DNA of 64,000 bases from Herbiconiux sp. (GCF_004297105.1 NZ_SCVE01000020.1:62001-126000); one strand, 5' to 3'. Positions 1-8,963 are shown, numbered from the stretch's first letter. The notes: a model not told the origin generated them from the letters alone. Numbers and translations: made by a program.

Positions 1-474
1 GTGGTGCACCTCGTCGAGGATGACCAGTGTGTTCGCACCCTGCGTGAGCTCGCGGTGGAGGGATGCGCGGGCCGCGACCTGCGCGTAGGTGATCGCCACC
101 CCGTGGAAATGCCGGCCGAAGCGCGACTCGCTGTTGCGGAAGCCCGGGTTGAGCCGCACGCCGGCGCGGTCGGCGGCATCCGCCCACTGGCGCTTCAGGT
201 GCTCGGTGGGCGCGACGACGATCACACGGTCGACGGTTCGGCGGTGCAGCAGCTCGGAGGCGAGGCGCAGGGCGAACGTGGTCTTGCCGGCCCCCGGCGT
301 CGCGGCGGCGAGGAAGTCGCGTGGCTCGGTGGCGAAGTACGCGGTCAGCGCCTCCTCCTGCCAGGCCCGCAGCCGGCCCGCAGTACCCCACGGCGCTCGC
401 GCCGGAAACGACGGCGAGAGGTGCCCCGCTGCACTCGTCCCGGGAGCGGGTTCGAAGAGCGGCTGATCGGTCAC
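1..474 (-). CDS. DEAD/DEAH-box helicase, N-terminal part (runs off the window)
   Basis: First 158 codons of a superfamily 2 helicase; the gene continues past base 1. A Q-motif-like LRAWQEEAL lies at residues 35-43, a Walker A TPGAGKTT at 59-66, and the Walker B/motif II DEVHH is the last thing before the edge. The GTG at 474 fits the protein frame; an overlapping longer frame on the same strand gives a non-helicase translation. There is no clear ribosome binding site, but a TAGCAT box sits eight bases upstream, so the message may be leaderless. ATP-dependent nucleic-acid unwinding is certain at family level; the substrate cannot be told without the rest. Confidence 0.88.
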   Translation of the reverse strand, partial: MTDQPLFEPAPGTSAAGHLSPSFPARAPWGTAGRLRAWQEEALTAYFATEPRDFLAAATPGAGKTTFALRLASELLHRRTVDRVIVVAPTEHLKRQWADAADRAGVRLNPGFRNSESRFGRHFHGVAITYAQVAARASLHRELTQGANTLVILDEVHH

Positions 475-482
475 GATGTTCC

Positions 483-488
483 ATGCTA
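483..488 (-). promoter_or_regulatory. Possible -10 box of the helicase gene
   Basis: TAGCAT on the minus strand, eight bases before the GTG start. It fits a leaderless transcript. No convincing -35 is visible. The rest of 475-698 holds no gene that I can support. Confidence 0.3.
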
Positions 489-698
489 GCTGCGCTGGGC
501 GCCTGTGCCGCTTCGCGGCGCAGCCGTCCAGGGGTCGCGCCGGCCCCTGCCCGGCACGACGCGACATGTTCGCGTGCCGTCGCTCCCGCGGCGGCGCGCT
601 CACCCTGGGTCATCGAGTACGGCCCTCGGTTTTCGCTCACCCGCAACGTCGAGGTAAGGCTCGACATCCGGAGATAGTGTGTTCTCGGAAGGAGAATC

Positions 699-1496
699 AT
701 GTCTCAACCGCACCCCTGGCGCCGTTACGTCGCTCTCGGAGACTCGTTCACCGAGGGGATCGGAGATCCGGAGCCCGACAGCCCCGGTGGTTTCCGCGGG
801 TGGGCCGACCGGGTGGCCGAGACCCTCGCCACCACCGCCGACGGCGAGTTCTCCTATGCGAACCTGGCCATCCGGGGGCGTCTGCTGAAGCAGATCCTCG
901 AGGAGCAGGTCGAACCCGCTCTGGCATTGCAGCCCGACCTGATCACGATCTCGGCGGGCGGCAACGATGTCATCCGCCCGGGCACCGACCCCGATGACAT
1001 CGCCGCGCGCTTCGAGGTGGGCATCCGCCAGCTGCGCCGTGATGGTGCGACCGTGGTCATCTTCACGGGAGTCGACACGAGCTTCACTCCCGTGTTCCGC
1101 GGCATCCGCGGCAAGGTCGCGATCTACAACGAGAACCTCCGCGTGATCGCCGACAAGCACGACTGCATCGTGGCCGATCAGTGGGGGCTCAAGGAGATCC
1201 AGGATCCCCGGATGTGGGACGAGGACCGTCTGCACCCCAATCCCCTCGGTCATCACGAGATCGCCCGCCTCGTGCTGCGATCGCTCAATGTCGACAACGA
1301 CCTGCAGCCCGGTGCCCCCGAGCCCCTGCCTCCCACGAGCTGGCGTCAGGCGCGTGCCGGCGACCTCGTGTGGGCGCGCACCCACTTCGTGCCCTGGGTG
1401 GTGCGCCGCATCACGCATCGCTCGAGCGGCGACGGCATCACACCGAAGCGCCCCACCCCCGAGACCGTCTCCGTGCACCACCCCGACGCCCCCTGA
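699..1496 (+). CDS. SGNH/GDSL-family hydrolase
   Basis: 265-residue esterase/lipase-type hydrolase. Block I GDSFTEG is at residues 14-20 with nucleophile Ser16, block III GGND at 87-90, and block V DRLH gives Asp176 and His179, so the catalytic set is complete. There is no signal peptide or membrane segment, so it is probably cytoplasmic. ATG 699 follows an AAGGAGA ribosome binding site. The gene stands alone and converges on the carboxypeptidase gene across a long hairpin. The substrate (lipid, acyl ester or sugar acetate) cannot be read from the sequence. Confidence 0.9.
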   Translation: MSQPHPWRRYVALGDSFTEGIGDPEPDSPGGFRGWADRVAETLATTADGEFSYANLAIRGRLLKQILEEQVEPALALQPDLITISAGGNDVIRPGTDPDDIAARFEVGIRQLRRDGATVVIFTGVDTSFTPVFRGIRGKVAIYNENLRVIADKHDCIVADQWGLKEIQDPRMWDEDRLHPNPLGHHEIARLVLRSLNVDNDLQPGAPEPLPPTSWRQARAGDLVWARTHFVPWVVRRITHRSSGDGITPKRPTPETVSVHHPDAP

Positions 1497-1505
1497 CTCC
1501 CACAT

Positions 1506-1570
1506 CTCGTGGGGTCGCACGATTTGTCGCGAATTCACCGTTCACGCGACAAATCGTGCGACCCCACGAG
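1506..1570. terminator. Perfect 26-bp inverted repeat between convergent genes
   Basis: Arms 1506-1531 and 1545-1570 are exact reverse complements (26 bp) around a 13-base spacer. It lies ten bases after the SGNH hydrolase stop and eleven bases beyond the carboxypeptidase stop, as expected for a bidirectional terminator. It has no T-run, and the arm is longer than usual for a simple terminator. Confidence 0.7.
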
Positions 1571-1581
1571 GGCGCGGGGCC

Positions 1582-2841
1582 CTAGCGCACGGGATGCGTG
1601 AGGCGCCAGGCCGCATCGGGGCCCGGGAGGTCGCTCGCGAGGGCGAGCGGCACGCTGTAGGTGGCGGGGTCGAGGGTGATACCGCTGAGTGAATAGTCGG
1701 CGCTGCCCACCACCGCTCCGGATGCGCCCGAGCCGATCGTGTCGAGCGAGGTCGTGCGGGTCACGTCGCTCTGCGACCAGACGGTCGCCTGCACCGACTC
1801 GGTGGCCACGACATCCGCGCTGTCGCCCCACTCCGTGGTGTAGGTGCCCACGACGTCGCCCGCGGTCACCACGGTGACGCTCTGGAAGCCGCTCTGGGCG
1901 CTCTGCAGAAGGGCGAGCACGGAGGCGTAGAGCGAGTCGTCGCTCGGCGCGCCCAGCACGACACCCACGAGCGTGACGGTGCGGTCGCCCACGGCGAAGC
2001 TCGAGGCGAACAGCAGACAGAAGCCCGCCTCATCCGTGGTGCCGGTCTTGATGCCGACGATGCCCGCCTGACCGAGCACCTTGTTGGTGTTCTGGATCTC
2101 TCCCAGCTGGGGCAGCACATCCGTCGCCGTGCCCACGATCGCGGCCAGTGTGGGGTCGGCCATGACGAGCGATGCGATGGTGAGGAGGTCGGCGGACGTG
2201 CTGCGCGAGCCCGGGTCGAGGCCGCTCGTGTCGACCACGGCCGTGCCGCTGAGGTCGTGGGCCGCGAGCCAGGCGGTTGCGGCGGCGAGATAGGCGTCGA
2301 CCGAGCCGAACGCCCACGTGGTGAGGGTGACGCTGTAGTTGTTGGCCGATTCGAGCAGCATGATCTCGAGCACCTGGCGCTCGGTGAGAACCTGGCCGGG
2401 GTACACGGAGGCCCAGGATCCGCCGGCCGCGATGGTGTCGGCCAGGTAGCCCGCGTCGGCGTCGGTCATGGTGAGGTCGGGCCCGGATGTCCCGTCGGGC
2501 AGGGGCTTGGCATCGAGCACCACGAGCGCGGTGATGGTCTTGGTGATGCTCGCGATCGGCACCGAGTCGGTGCTGCCGCTCGCCCCGAGTGTGACGGGCG
2601 TGGAACCCGGCACGGCCGGATCGGCGGGCATGCCGATCGCGCTCGTCCCGGCCCCGGGAGCAGCCAGCGCGGTGGCCGCCGATGACACGGCACCCGCATC
2701 CGGAACGACGGCGACGGCCGCGGGCACCGGAGCGAACAGCGACACCGGCACGTACACGCCGATGACCACCAGTACGGCCAGCACGCATCCGACGACGATC
2801 CGCCTCCGCCGATACACAGCACGACGGGAAGCAGAACTCAC
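1582..2841 (-). CDS. D-alanyl-D-alanine carboxypeptidase (penicillin-binding protein)
   Basis: 419-residue serine-type D,D-peptidase of the S11/DacA kind, which trims the stem peptide of peptidoglycan outside the membrane. All three active-site motifs are present: SITK (Ser98, Lys101), SAN at 165-167 and KTG at 265-267. A basic N-terminus and one hydrophobic segment at about residues 15-37 act as membrane anchor or signal. A Pro/Ala-rich linker precedes the catalytic domain, and the C-terminal 100 residues look like the beta-rich second domain. The start is a GTG. It lies downstream of the amino-acid permease on the same strand. Confidence 0.9.
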   Translation of the reverse strand: MSSASRRAVYRRRRIVVGCVLAVLVVIGVYVPVSLFAPVPAAVAVVPDAGAVSSAATALAAPGAGTSAIGMPADPAVPGSTPVTLGASGSTDSVPIASITKTITALVVLDAKPLPDGTSGPDLTMTDADAGYLADTIAAGGSWASVYPGQVLTERQVLEIMLLESANNYSVTLTTWAFGSVDAYLAAATAWLAAHDLSGTAVVDTSGLDPGSRSTSADLLTIASLVMADPTLAAIVGTATDVLPQLGEIQNTNKVLGQAGIVGIKTGTTDEAGFCLLFASSFAVGDRTVTLVGVVLGAPSDDSLYASVLALLQSAQSGFQSVTVVTAGDVVGTYTTEWGDSADVVATESVQATVWSQSDVTRTTSLDTIGSGASGAVVGSADYSLSGITLDPATYSVPLALASDLPGPDAAWRLTHPVR

Positions 2842-2906
2842 CCGCCAATCCTAAGTGGCGTGGATGTGTAGCGACGGCACAGGCCGTACGCGGGCACCCG
2901 GCCCAG

Positions 2907-4463
2907 CTACATCAGGCCGCCATCGACCGAGCGCACAATCGGAACATCCTCATCGGGCACGAGCACCTCGGTGTCCATGTTCAAGGACTCGCCGCGGAAG
3001 AACGCCTTCGCCCGCGGGAAGAACGACCAGACGATCATCAGCACCACGCCGAGGGCGAGCGAGCCCACGCCCACCACGAACACTCCGCCGATGCCGAAGA
3101 TCACGGTGTAGCCGTAGTCGGGGTTGTACATGTCGATGGCCGACTGGATGAACGCCGCCGTGAGCATGAGGCCACCGAGCAGCGGGAAGAGCCCCTTGAA
3201 GAAGAAGTTGCGCGCCGTGGTGAAGATCTCCTTGCGGAAGTACCAGATGCACGCGTAGCTCGTGAGCGCGTAGTAGAACGCGATGGCCAGACCGATCGAG
3301 AGGATCGTGTCGGAGAGGATGTTCTCGCTCACGATCGTCATGCCCACGTAGAACACCACGGCGACGACGCTCATGAAGATGGTGGCGAAGCGCGGGGTAC
3401 GGAACTTCGGGTTGATGCGGCCGAACGCCTCGGGCAGCGCACGGTAGGTCGACATGGCGAGCGTTCCCCGTGCGGTGGGGAGGATGGTGGTCTGTGTCGA
3501 CGAGATGGCCGAGACGCACACCGCGATCACGAGCAGCCAGGCCCACGGCCCGAAGATCGCATCCTTCAGCGCCAGGAAGACGTCGCCCGAGTTCTCCTCG
3601 TTGCCGAGGCCGACGCCCGAATCGCCGAGCCCCGCGAACGACATGGCCGCCACGGTGACCGAGACGTAGGTGACCAGCAGGATGACGGTGGAGAGCACCG
3701 CGGCACGGCCGGGCGTGCGCTCCGGATCTTTCGTCTCCTCGTTGAGGGCGAGGCAGGTGTCCCAGCCCCAGTAGATGAAGAGGCAGAGCAGGATCGCCTC
3801 GGTGAAGCCCGACAGCGAGGTGAACGCGAACGGGTTGAACCAGTCGGCCTGCGGCGCCGTCGAGCCCTCCGGGGCCGTTCCCGTGATGACGGCCCAGAAC
3901 GCCAGCACCACGAACAGGATGAGGGCCACGTACTGCACGCCGAGCAGCACGTTCTGCAGTCTCTCGCCGATCTGCAGCCCGCGCACACTGATATACGTCA
4001 TGGCGGCGATGAACACCACGCCCGTCGCGGTGACGAGCACGGTGTTGTCGTAGAGGTCGGGGTTGTTGGTGAGCAGCCACAGGTACTTCGACCCGATCTG
4101 CGCGAGGTTCGCCAGCACGATGATGCCGGCCACGGCCACGCCCCAGCCCGCGAGCCATCCGGTGCGAGGCCCGAACGCCTTGGTGACCCAGGTGAACGCC
4201 GTGCCGCAGTCGGGCACCGCACGGTTGAGCTCGCGGTACGCCGAGGCGGTGAGGAACATCGGGATGAAGGCCAGGATCATCGCGATGGGCGCCTGCGCCC
4301 CCACTGCGAGCACCACGAACCCGATCGTGGCCGCCAGCGAGTACACGGGAGCGGTCGACGCGAGGCCGATCACCGTGGAGCCGAAAAGCCCCAGAGTGCC
4401 GGCCGCGAGGCCCTTGCCTCCGGTCGTTGTGGGAACAGTCGGAGCAGCGTTCTTGCCGGACAT
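2907..4463 (-). CDS. APC-family amino-acid permease
   Basis: 518-residue integral membrane protein with about twelve hydrophobic segments, typical of the amino acid-polyamine-organocation superfamily. Near the N-terminus is GLFGSTVIGLAS, the first-helix glycine-rich substrate-binding segment. It should import an amino acid or related amine by secondary transport; the substrate is not clear. ATG 4463 is preferred to the GTG directly before it because a GGGAGG site sits at better spacing from the ATG. It is transcribed between the TrmH and carboxypeptidase genes. Confidence 0.85.
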   Translation of the reverse strand: MSGKNAAPTVPTTTGGKGLAAGTLGLFGSTVIGLASTAPVYSLAATIGFVVLAVGAQAPIAMILAFIPMFLTASAYRELNRAVPDCGTAFTWVTKAFGPRTGWLAGWGVAVAGIIVLANLAQIGSKYLWLLTNNPDLYDNTVLVTATGVVFIAAMTYISVRGLQIGERLQNVLLGVQYVALILFVVLAFWAVITGTAPEGSTAPQADWFNPFAFTSLSGFTEAILLCLFIYWGWDTCLALNEETKDPERTPGRAAVLSTVILLVTYVSVTVAAMSFAGLGDSGVGLGNEENSGDVFLALKDAIFGPWAWLLVIAVCVSAISSTQTTILPTARGTLAMSTYRALPEAFGRINPKFRTPRFATIFMSVVAVVFYVGMTIVSENILSDTILSIGLAIAFYYALTSYACIWYFRKEIFTTARNFFFKGLFPLLGGLMLTAAFIQSAIDMYNPDYGYTVIFGIGGVFVVGVGSLALGVVLMIVWSFFPRAKAFFRGESLNMDTEVLVPDEDVPIVRSVDGGLM

Positions 4464-4532
4464 CACGGGCCTCCCTCGGATCGAGTAGGGGAATCCTATT
4501 GGCTCGCGGCCTCAGCGCATACTAAGTAGTGC

Positions 4533-5351
4533 CTACCCTTTTCGCGCGCCGTACCGCAGCGCGTAGAGCGCCACGGCACCCGCCGAGGCGACGTTCAGCG
4601 AATCCACCCCGTGCAGCATCGGGATCTCGACCCGCACGTCCGCGGCCGCCAGCGCTCGCCGGCTGAGCCCGTCGCCCTCCGTGCCGAGCACGATCGCCAC
4701 CCGGTCGGGCAGGTTCTGCGTGAACTCGGGCAGCGGGATCGAGTCGTCGCCGAGGGCGAGCGCGGCGATGGTGAAGCCGAGTTCGTGCAGCAGCGGTGCC
4801 GCATCCTTCCACTCCCCGATCCGCGTCCACGGCACCTGCAGCACCGTTCCCATGCTCACCCTGACGCTGCGCCGGTAGAGCGGATCGGCACAGCGGGGCG
4901 AGATGAGCACAGCGTCGGCACCGAGTCCGGCCGCCGAGCGGAAGGCGGCCCCGACATTGGTGTGGTCGACGATGTCCTCGAGCACCACGACCGTACGGGC
5001 GGAGGCCAGCAGCTCCCGTGCATCCGGGAGCACGGGCCGGTGCATCGACGCGAGCGCGCCCCGGTGCATCTGAAACCCCGTGAGCTGTTCGAGCAGGGCG
5101 TCGCTCGCCACGAAGATCGGCACCTCGGGGAAGCGCTCCGCCACCCAGGCGAGATCGGCGAGCCACTTCTCCTGCAGGAGCACCGAGCGGGGTACGTGCC
5201 CCGCCGCCACGGCGCGTTCGATCACCTTGCTCGACTCGGCCAGGTAGAGCCCGCCGGCGGGCTCGAGGATGCGCCGCAACGCCACGTCCGTCAGGTCGGC
5301 GTAGTCGGCGAGCAGCGGGTGGTCGAGCGAGTCGATCGGGATGACGGGCAC
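4533..5351 (-). CDS. TrmH-family (SpoU) RNA methyltransferase
   Basis: 272-residue protein with the SPOUT methyltransferase domain in its C-terminal half: VVLEDIVDHTNVGAAFRSA (motif 1), VLGTEGDGLS (motif 2) and SLNVASAGAVALY (motif 3) form the knotted AdoMet site. The N-terminal part is the usual substrate-recognition extension. It probably 2'-O-methylates tRNA or rRNA. GTG 5351 is preferred because GGAAAGG lies just before it; an upstream GTG at 5393 would add 14 residues. It is divergent from the sirtuin gene. Confidence 0.87.
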   Translation of the reverse strand: MPVIPIDSLDHPLLADYADLTDVALRRILEPAGGLYLAESSKVIERAVAAGHVPRSVLLQEKWLADLAWVAERFPEVPIFVASDALLEQLTGFQMHRGALASMHRPVLPDARELLASARTVVVLEDIVDHTNVGAAFRSAAGLGADAVLISPRCADPLYRRSVRVSMGTVLQVPWTRIGEWKDAAPLLHELGFTIAALALGDDSIPLPEFTQNLPDRVAIVLGTEGDGLSRRALAAADVRVEIPMLHGVDSLNVASAGAVALYALRYGARKG

Positions 5352-5431
5352 GGAGGCCTTTCCGGCGGGAGGAGATGGATATTCACCCCACACTCTGCCA
5401 GTGCGGAAACATTCCGGAAAACTTCGCTGTT

Positions 5432-5437
5432 TAGACT
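5432..5437 (+). promoter_or_regulatory. Putative -10 box (TAGACT) of the sirtuin gene
   Basis: TAGACT 36 bases before ATG 5474 in the divergent trmH/sirtuin gap. The same hexamer recurs upstream of several other genes here. A small palindrome TTCCGGAA at 5412-5419 lies just upstream. Confidence 0.35.
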
Positions 5438-5473
5438 GCAGAGGTCGGCGTGAATCGCCGGCGAGGAGGTTCC

Positions 5474-6325
5474 ATGGTTCCGCTCGTGTCGTCGGTGTCG
5501 GAGAGCACGGCCGCGCTCGCTCTCGAGCAGGCCGCCGATCTGCTGGCCGGCAAGCGCATCACGGTGCTCACGGGTGCCGGGGTCAGCACCGATTCGGGCA
5601 TCCCCGACTACCGCGGCGAGGGCGCCCCGAAGCGCAACCCCATGACCTTCGACCAGTTCTTGGCCAGCCCTTCGTACCGCAAGCGCTACTGGGCCGGCAG
5701 CCATCTCGGCTGGCGCATGTTCGACGCGGCCGAGCCCAACACGAGCCACCGCGTTCTCGCCGAGCTCGAAGAGGCAGGCCTCGTTCGCGGGGTCGTCACG
5801 CAGAACGTCGACGGCCTTCACGCCCGCGCCGGCACGCGCCATCTGGTGGATCTGCACGGGTCGATGGACCGCGTGAACTGCCTCACCTGCGGCCAGACCT
5901 TCGCCCGCGCCAGCGTGGCCGACCGCATCACCCAATCGAACCCCAGCCTCTCCGAACCCGAACTCGTGCGCATGGCGCCCGACGGCGACGCGGATGTGGC
6001 GGAGTACGAGTCGTTCGTGGTTCCCGCGTGCACCGTCTGCGGCGGCGTCTTGAAACCCGACGTGGTGTTCTTCGGCGAGTTCGTGCCCACCGAGAAGTTC
6101 TCCGAGGCGTCCGCGATGGTGAAGGACTCGGATGCGCTGCTCATCGCCGGTTCCTCGCTCGTGGTGAACTCGGGCATCCGGCTCCTCGAGCTGGCCCGGC
6201 GCCGCAAGCTGCCGATCGTGATCGTGAACCGCGGTGTCACGAAGGGCGACTCGCGCGCCACCGTGAAGATCGACGGTGGCACGTCCGAGACCCTCACGGC
6301 CCTCGCGGCGCGCCTGCTGCCGTAG
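5474..6325 (+). CDS. Sir2-family NAD-dependent protein deacylase (sirtuin)
   Basis: 283 residues. GAGVS at 34-38 and QNVD at 110-113 form the NAD site, His128 in DLHGS is the catalytic base, and Cys136/Cys139 with Cys186/Cys189 are the zinc-ribbon pairs. It removes acyl groups from protein lysines using NAD. ATG 5474 is chosen over an upstream in-frame start at 5450 because GAGGAGG lies directly before it. The sequence resembles the longer actinobacterial class II-like sirtuins, with an extra stretch between the two cysteine pairs; substrate and acyl preference are unknown. Confidence 0.92.
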   Translation: MVPLVSSVSESTAALALEQAADLLAGKRITVLTGAGVSTDSGIPDYRGEGAPKRNPMTFDQFLASPSYRKRYWAGSHLGWRMFDAAEPNTSHRVLAELEEAGLVRGVVTQNVDGLHARAGTRHLVDLHGSMDRVNCLTCGQTFARASVADRITQSNPSLSEPELVRMAPDGDADVAEYESFVVPACTVCGGVLKPDVVFFGEFVPTEKFSEASAMVKDSDALLIAGSSLVVNSGIRLLELARRRKLPIVIVNRGVTKGDSRATVKIDGGTSETLTALAARLLP

Positions 6326-6336
6326 TGCGCCGCCCG

Positions 6337-6342
6337 TAGACT
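6337..6342 (+). promoter_or_regulatory. Putative -10 box for a leaderless histidine phosphatase mRNA
   Basis: TAGACT ends eight bases before ATG 6351. GAAGG between them is too close to the ATG to serve as a ribosome binding site. The sirtuin stop lies only 12 bases upstream, so this would be a separate start just behind it. The -35 is weak. Confidence 0.35.
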
Positions 6343-6350
6343 TGAAGGCG

Positions 6351-6977
6351 ATGACTACCTTCACCTTCGTGCGGCACGGCCAGACCGACTGGAATTTCCA
6401 GAAGCGCATCCAGGGCTCCACCGACGTGCCCCTCAACGACACCGGCCGGGAGCAGGCCCGCGAGACCGGGCTCCTGCTCGCCGAGCGCCGCTGGGACGGC
6501 ATCGTGGCCAGTCCCCTGAGCCGTGCCCGCGAGACCGCGGAGATCATCTCCTCGATCGTGGGGCTCGGTTCCCCCGAGCTCGTTCCCGAGCTCGCGGAAC
6601 GCAGCTACGGCGAGGTCGAGGGCCTGAACGCCGAGGAGATCCGCGCGCGCTTCCCCGATCCGCTCGGCCCTGTGCCCGGGCGTGAGCGCCGTTCCGCTGT
6701 CGTGCAGCGGGTGCTCCCGGCTCTCGAGGCGCTGGCTGAGGAGCATCCGGATGAATCGCTCATCGTGGTCTCGCACGGCGGCGTCATCGGTTCACTCGTG
6801 CGCTTCATCACCGAGAAGCAGCTGCCCCAGAAGGGTCACGCCATCCCGAACGGGTCGGCGCACGACTTCGTGCTCGATGGCGGGCACGTGTCGATCTCCG
6901 AGTTCAACGGCGTCGCGATCGATCCTGCAATCCGGATGCGAGCTCCGCTATCACTCGCGCTGACGCAGCCCAGCTGA
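6351..6977 (+). CDS. Histidine phosphatase family protein (phosphoglycerate mutase-like)
   Basis: 208 residues. VRHGQTDWN carries the phosphorylated His9, ASPLSRARETA at 53-63 is the conserved Arg/Ser segment, the LAERSYGEVEG block carries the acid, and SHGG supplies His142. This is the cofactor-independent-like phosphatase branch rather than a glycolytic mutase; the substrate is unknown. ATG 6351 is chosen because conservation begins there. The last 74 bases overlap the 3' end of the convergent glycosyltransferase gene. Confidence 0.9.
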   Translation: MTTFTFVRHGQTDWNFQKRIQGSTDVPLNDTGREQARETGLLLAERRWDGIVASPLSRARETAEIISSIVGLGSPELVPELAERSYGEVEGLNAEEIRARFPDPLGPVPGRERRSAVVQRVLPALEALAEEHPDESLIVVSHGGVIGSLVRFITEKQLPQKGHAIPNGSAHDFVLDGGHVSISEFNGVAIDPAIRMRAPLSLALTQPS

Positions 6978-8001
6978 ACTGCTCGGCCTGGCTGCGGCTG
7001 ACGCGCGAGCGAGCCGCCCACTCGTCGGTGTCTTCGAGGCGCTTGACGGCACGAGCGAAGGCCGCCGCATCCTTCGCGGGCGCGTAGAGGGCCGCCTCTC
7101 CCCCGATCTCCCGGAACACCGCGATGTCGCTCACCACGACGGGCGTGCCGTACCCCATGCTCTCGACGAGCGGGATGCCGAAGCCCTCGTCGAGCGAGGC
7201 CGTCACGAGTGCCGTCGCCTGGTGCAACAGCGCGTGGTACTCCTCGTCGCTGACACCGTCGTGGAACTCGATCAGGGCATCCGGGTCGATCGCTCGAAGG
7301 CGCGCCTTGTCGGCGTCGGACGCCCTGCTCAGCAGGTGCAGCGTGTAGCCGGGCAGCTCGCCGACGGCGCGCACGAGGGTCTCGACGTTCTTGTAGGGCA
7401 TGAATGAGCCCATGTACACGAGCGACCGGGAGGCCGCGCGGGCGGGTGCGTCGGCCGCTGCGGCGGCGGCGATCCCTGCGTCGGGGAGATCGGCCGCGTT
7501 GCGGGCCACCACCACGGGCCGCTTCGTGAGGTGGTGATCGGCGATCAGGTCGCGGGTGGTGTCGGAGACGGTCACCACCGCGTCGGCTCCGTTGAGGAGC
7601 ATCCGCTGGGGCCACCAGGCCTTGTGGTAGAGCCGCCACAGCAGGCGCACGAAGGCGGGCAGGTCGCGGGGCGGCGTGGGGTTCGAGTAGTAGATGAGGT
7701 CGTGAACGGTGAGGGCGAGCGGATATCGCCGGCCGAAGGTGCCCATGGTCTGCATGGGGGTGATGACGGCAGTGGGCTCGAGCTTGTTCACCTGCAGCGC
7801 CACGAGCGGCTCCCGCACGCTCGTGGGGCCCGAGACCTTCACCCAGGGCAGGTCGGGCAGCATCGCGAGCTGGCGTTCGTCGCTGATGATCATGGTGACG
7901 TCGGTCAGCTTCGCTAGCTCGGTGACGATGCCCGCGGTGTAGCGGCTGATGCCGTCGTGCCGGTCGATGCGGGTGTAGCGGCAGTCGAAGGCGACGGTCA
8001 C
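6904..8001 (-). CDS. GT4-family glycosyltransferase
   Basis: 365-residue GT-B fold glycosyltransferase. The C-terminal domain starts with VYMGSFMPYKNVETLV near residue 195 and carries the E-x7-E nucleotide-sugar motif (Glu272, Glu280). The N-terminal half holds acceptor-side elements such as HDLIYYSNP near 100. It has no membrane segment. It probably moves mannose or glucose from a nucleotide sugar to a glycan or lipid. Its start overlaps the hydrolase stop by four bases (ATGA), so the two are translationally coupled; the 3' end overlaps the phosphatase gene. Confidence 0.88.
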   Translation of the reverse strand: MTVAFDCRYTRIDRHDGISRYTAGIVTELAKLTDVTMIISDERQLAMLPDLPWVKVSGPTSVREPLVALQVNKLEPTAVITPMQTMGTFGRRYPLALTVHDLIYYSNPTPPRDLPAFVRLLWRLYHKAWWPQRMLLNGADAVVTVSDTTRDLIADHHLTKRPVVVARNAADLPDAGIAAAAAADAPARAASRSLVYMGSFMPYKNVETLVRAVGELPGYTLHLLSRASDADKARLRAIDPDALIEFHDGVSDEEYHALLHQATALVTASLDEGFGIPLVESMGYGTPVVVSDIAVFREIGGEAALYAPAKDAAAFARAVKRLEDTDEWAARSRVSRSQAEQFSWAASARVIAELASGLQDRSRRR

Positions 8002-8963
8002 GACAGCTCCGCCAGGAACGAGCGGATGGCCGCTGCCGCTTCGATCGGGCGCTCGTAGTGAATGAGGTGGCCCACGTCGTGGATGGTGACGAGCCGCGCA
8101 TCCGGAATCGCCTCCTGCACCTCGTGCTGCGCCGACATGGGCGTGATGTCGTCTTTGTCGGCGGCGACCATCAGCGTCGGCACGGTGATGCGCGCCGCGT
8201 ACTCGCTCACGTCGTGGCTCACGGATGCGCGGAACGCGTCGAGCACCACCGTGCGGTTCGCGAAGGCGCTGAAATAGCGGTCGTGCTGGTCGTGCACCCA
8301 GCGGCGCAGGTGCCGGTCGTGCGTCTTCACCATCGTGATGCTGATCACGCGCACCATGAGCGGCAGGCTGAGGAGTGTGTAGCCGAGCTTCTCGGGCACG
8401 GCGGCGGCCAGCTGGTAGTAGCCGATCGCCACCCGGGTCATCACGCCACGGGGCCCCGTGAGGGCGGGGGCGGAGATGGGGTTGATGAGGATGGCGGCGT
8501 CAGCCTCGAGCGGCGCTGTCCCCGCTGCGGCGCCCTCGCCCGCCAGCGCCGCGGAGACGATGATCGAACCGAACGAGTGGCCGAGCACCACGAAGCGTGC
8601 GGTCGGCGACTCGGCGCGCACGGTGGCGCACAGCGCCCGCAGCCAGTCGGCGTAGTCGTCGACGGTGTGGCCCGCGCGGAGCGGATCGGAGTCGCCGAAG
8701 CCGGGCAGGTCGGGGGCCACCATCCGCAGCCCGGGGGCGCCGAGCTGGGCGATGATCGGCTCGAGCCCGTGGTGGTCGCCGCGGTAGCCGTGGATGACCA
8801 TGATCACCGTCTCGGCGTCGCGACGGGCGTCCGCGTCGGTTCCGGATGCGCCGTACTCCCAGACATGGGTGTCGCTCCCGAGTACCGGCACCACCCTGGT
8901 GGTCACGGGGAGCCGGGAGAGTTCGACGGCGTAAGGCGAGGCGACGGTCATCCGCTCAAGCAT
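7998..8963 (-). CDS. Alpha/beta-fold hydrolase
   Basis: 321 residues. The nucleophile elbow GHSFGS places Ser130, the oxyanion region is VIHGYRGDHHG near 57-67, the acid is in AADKDDITP near 280, and the histidine is in VGHLIHYERP near the C-terminus. It is a complete cytoplasmic serine hydrolase with unknown substrate. An in-frame ATG at 8951 is an alternative start and neither has a good ribosome binding site. It is first of a two-gene unit with the glycosyltransferase. Confidence 0.87.
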   Translation of the reverse strand: MLERMTVASPYAVELSRLPVTTRVVPVLGSDTHVWEYGASGTDADARRDAETVIMVIHGYRGDHHGLEPIIAQLGAPGLRMVAPDLPGFGDSDPLRAGHTVDDYADWLRALCATVRAESPTARFVVLGHSFGSIIVSAALAGEGAAAGTAPLEADAAILINPISAPALTGPRGVMTRVAIGYYQLAAAVPEKLGYTLLSLPLMVRVISITMVKTHDRHLRRWVHDQHDRYFSAFANRTVVLDAFRASVSHDVSEYAARITVPTLMVAADKDDITPMSAQHEVQEAIPDARLVTIHDVGHLIHYERPIEAAAAIRSFLAELS

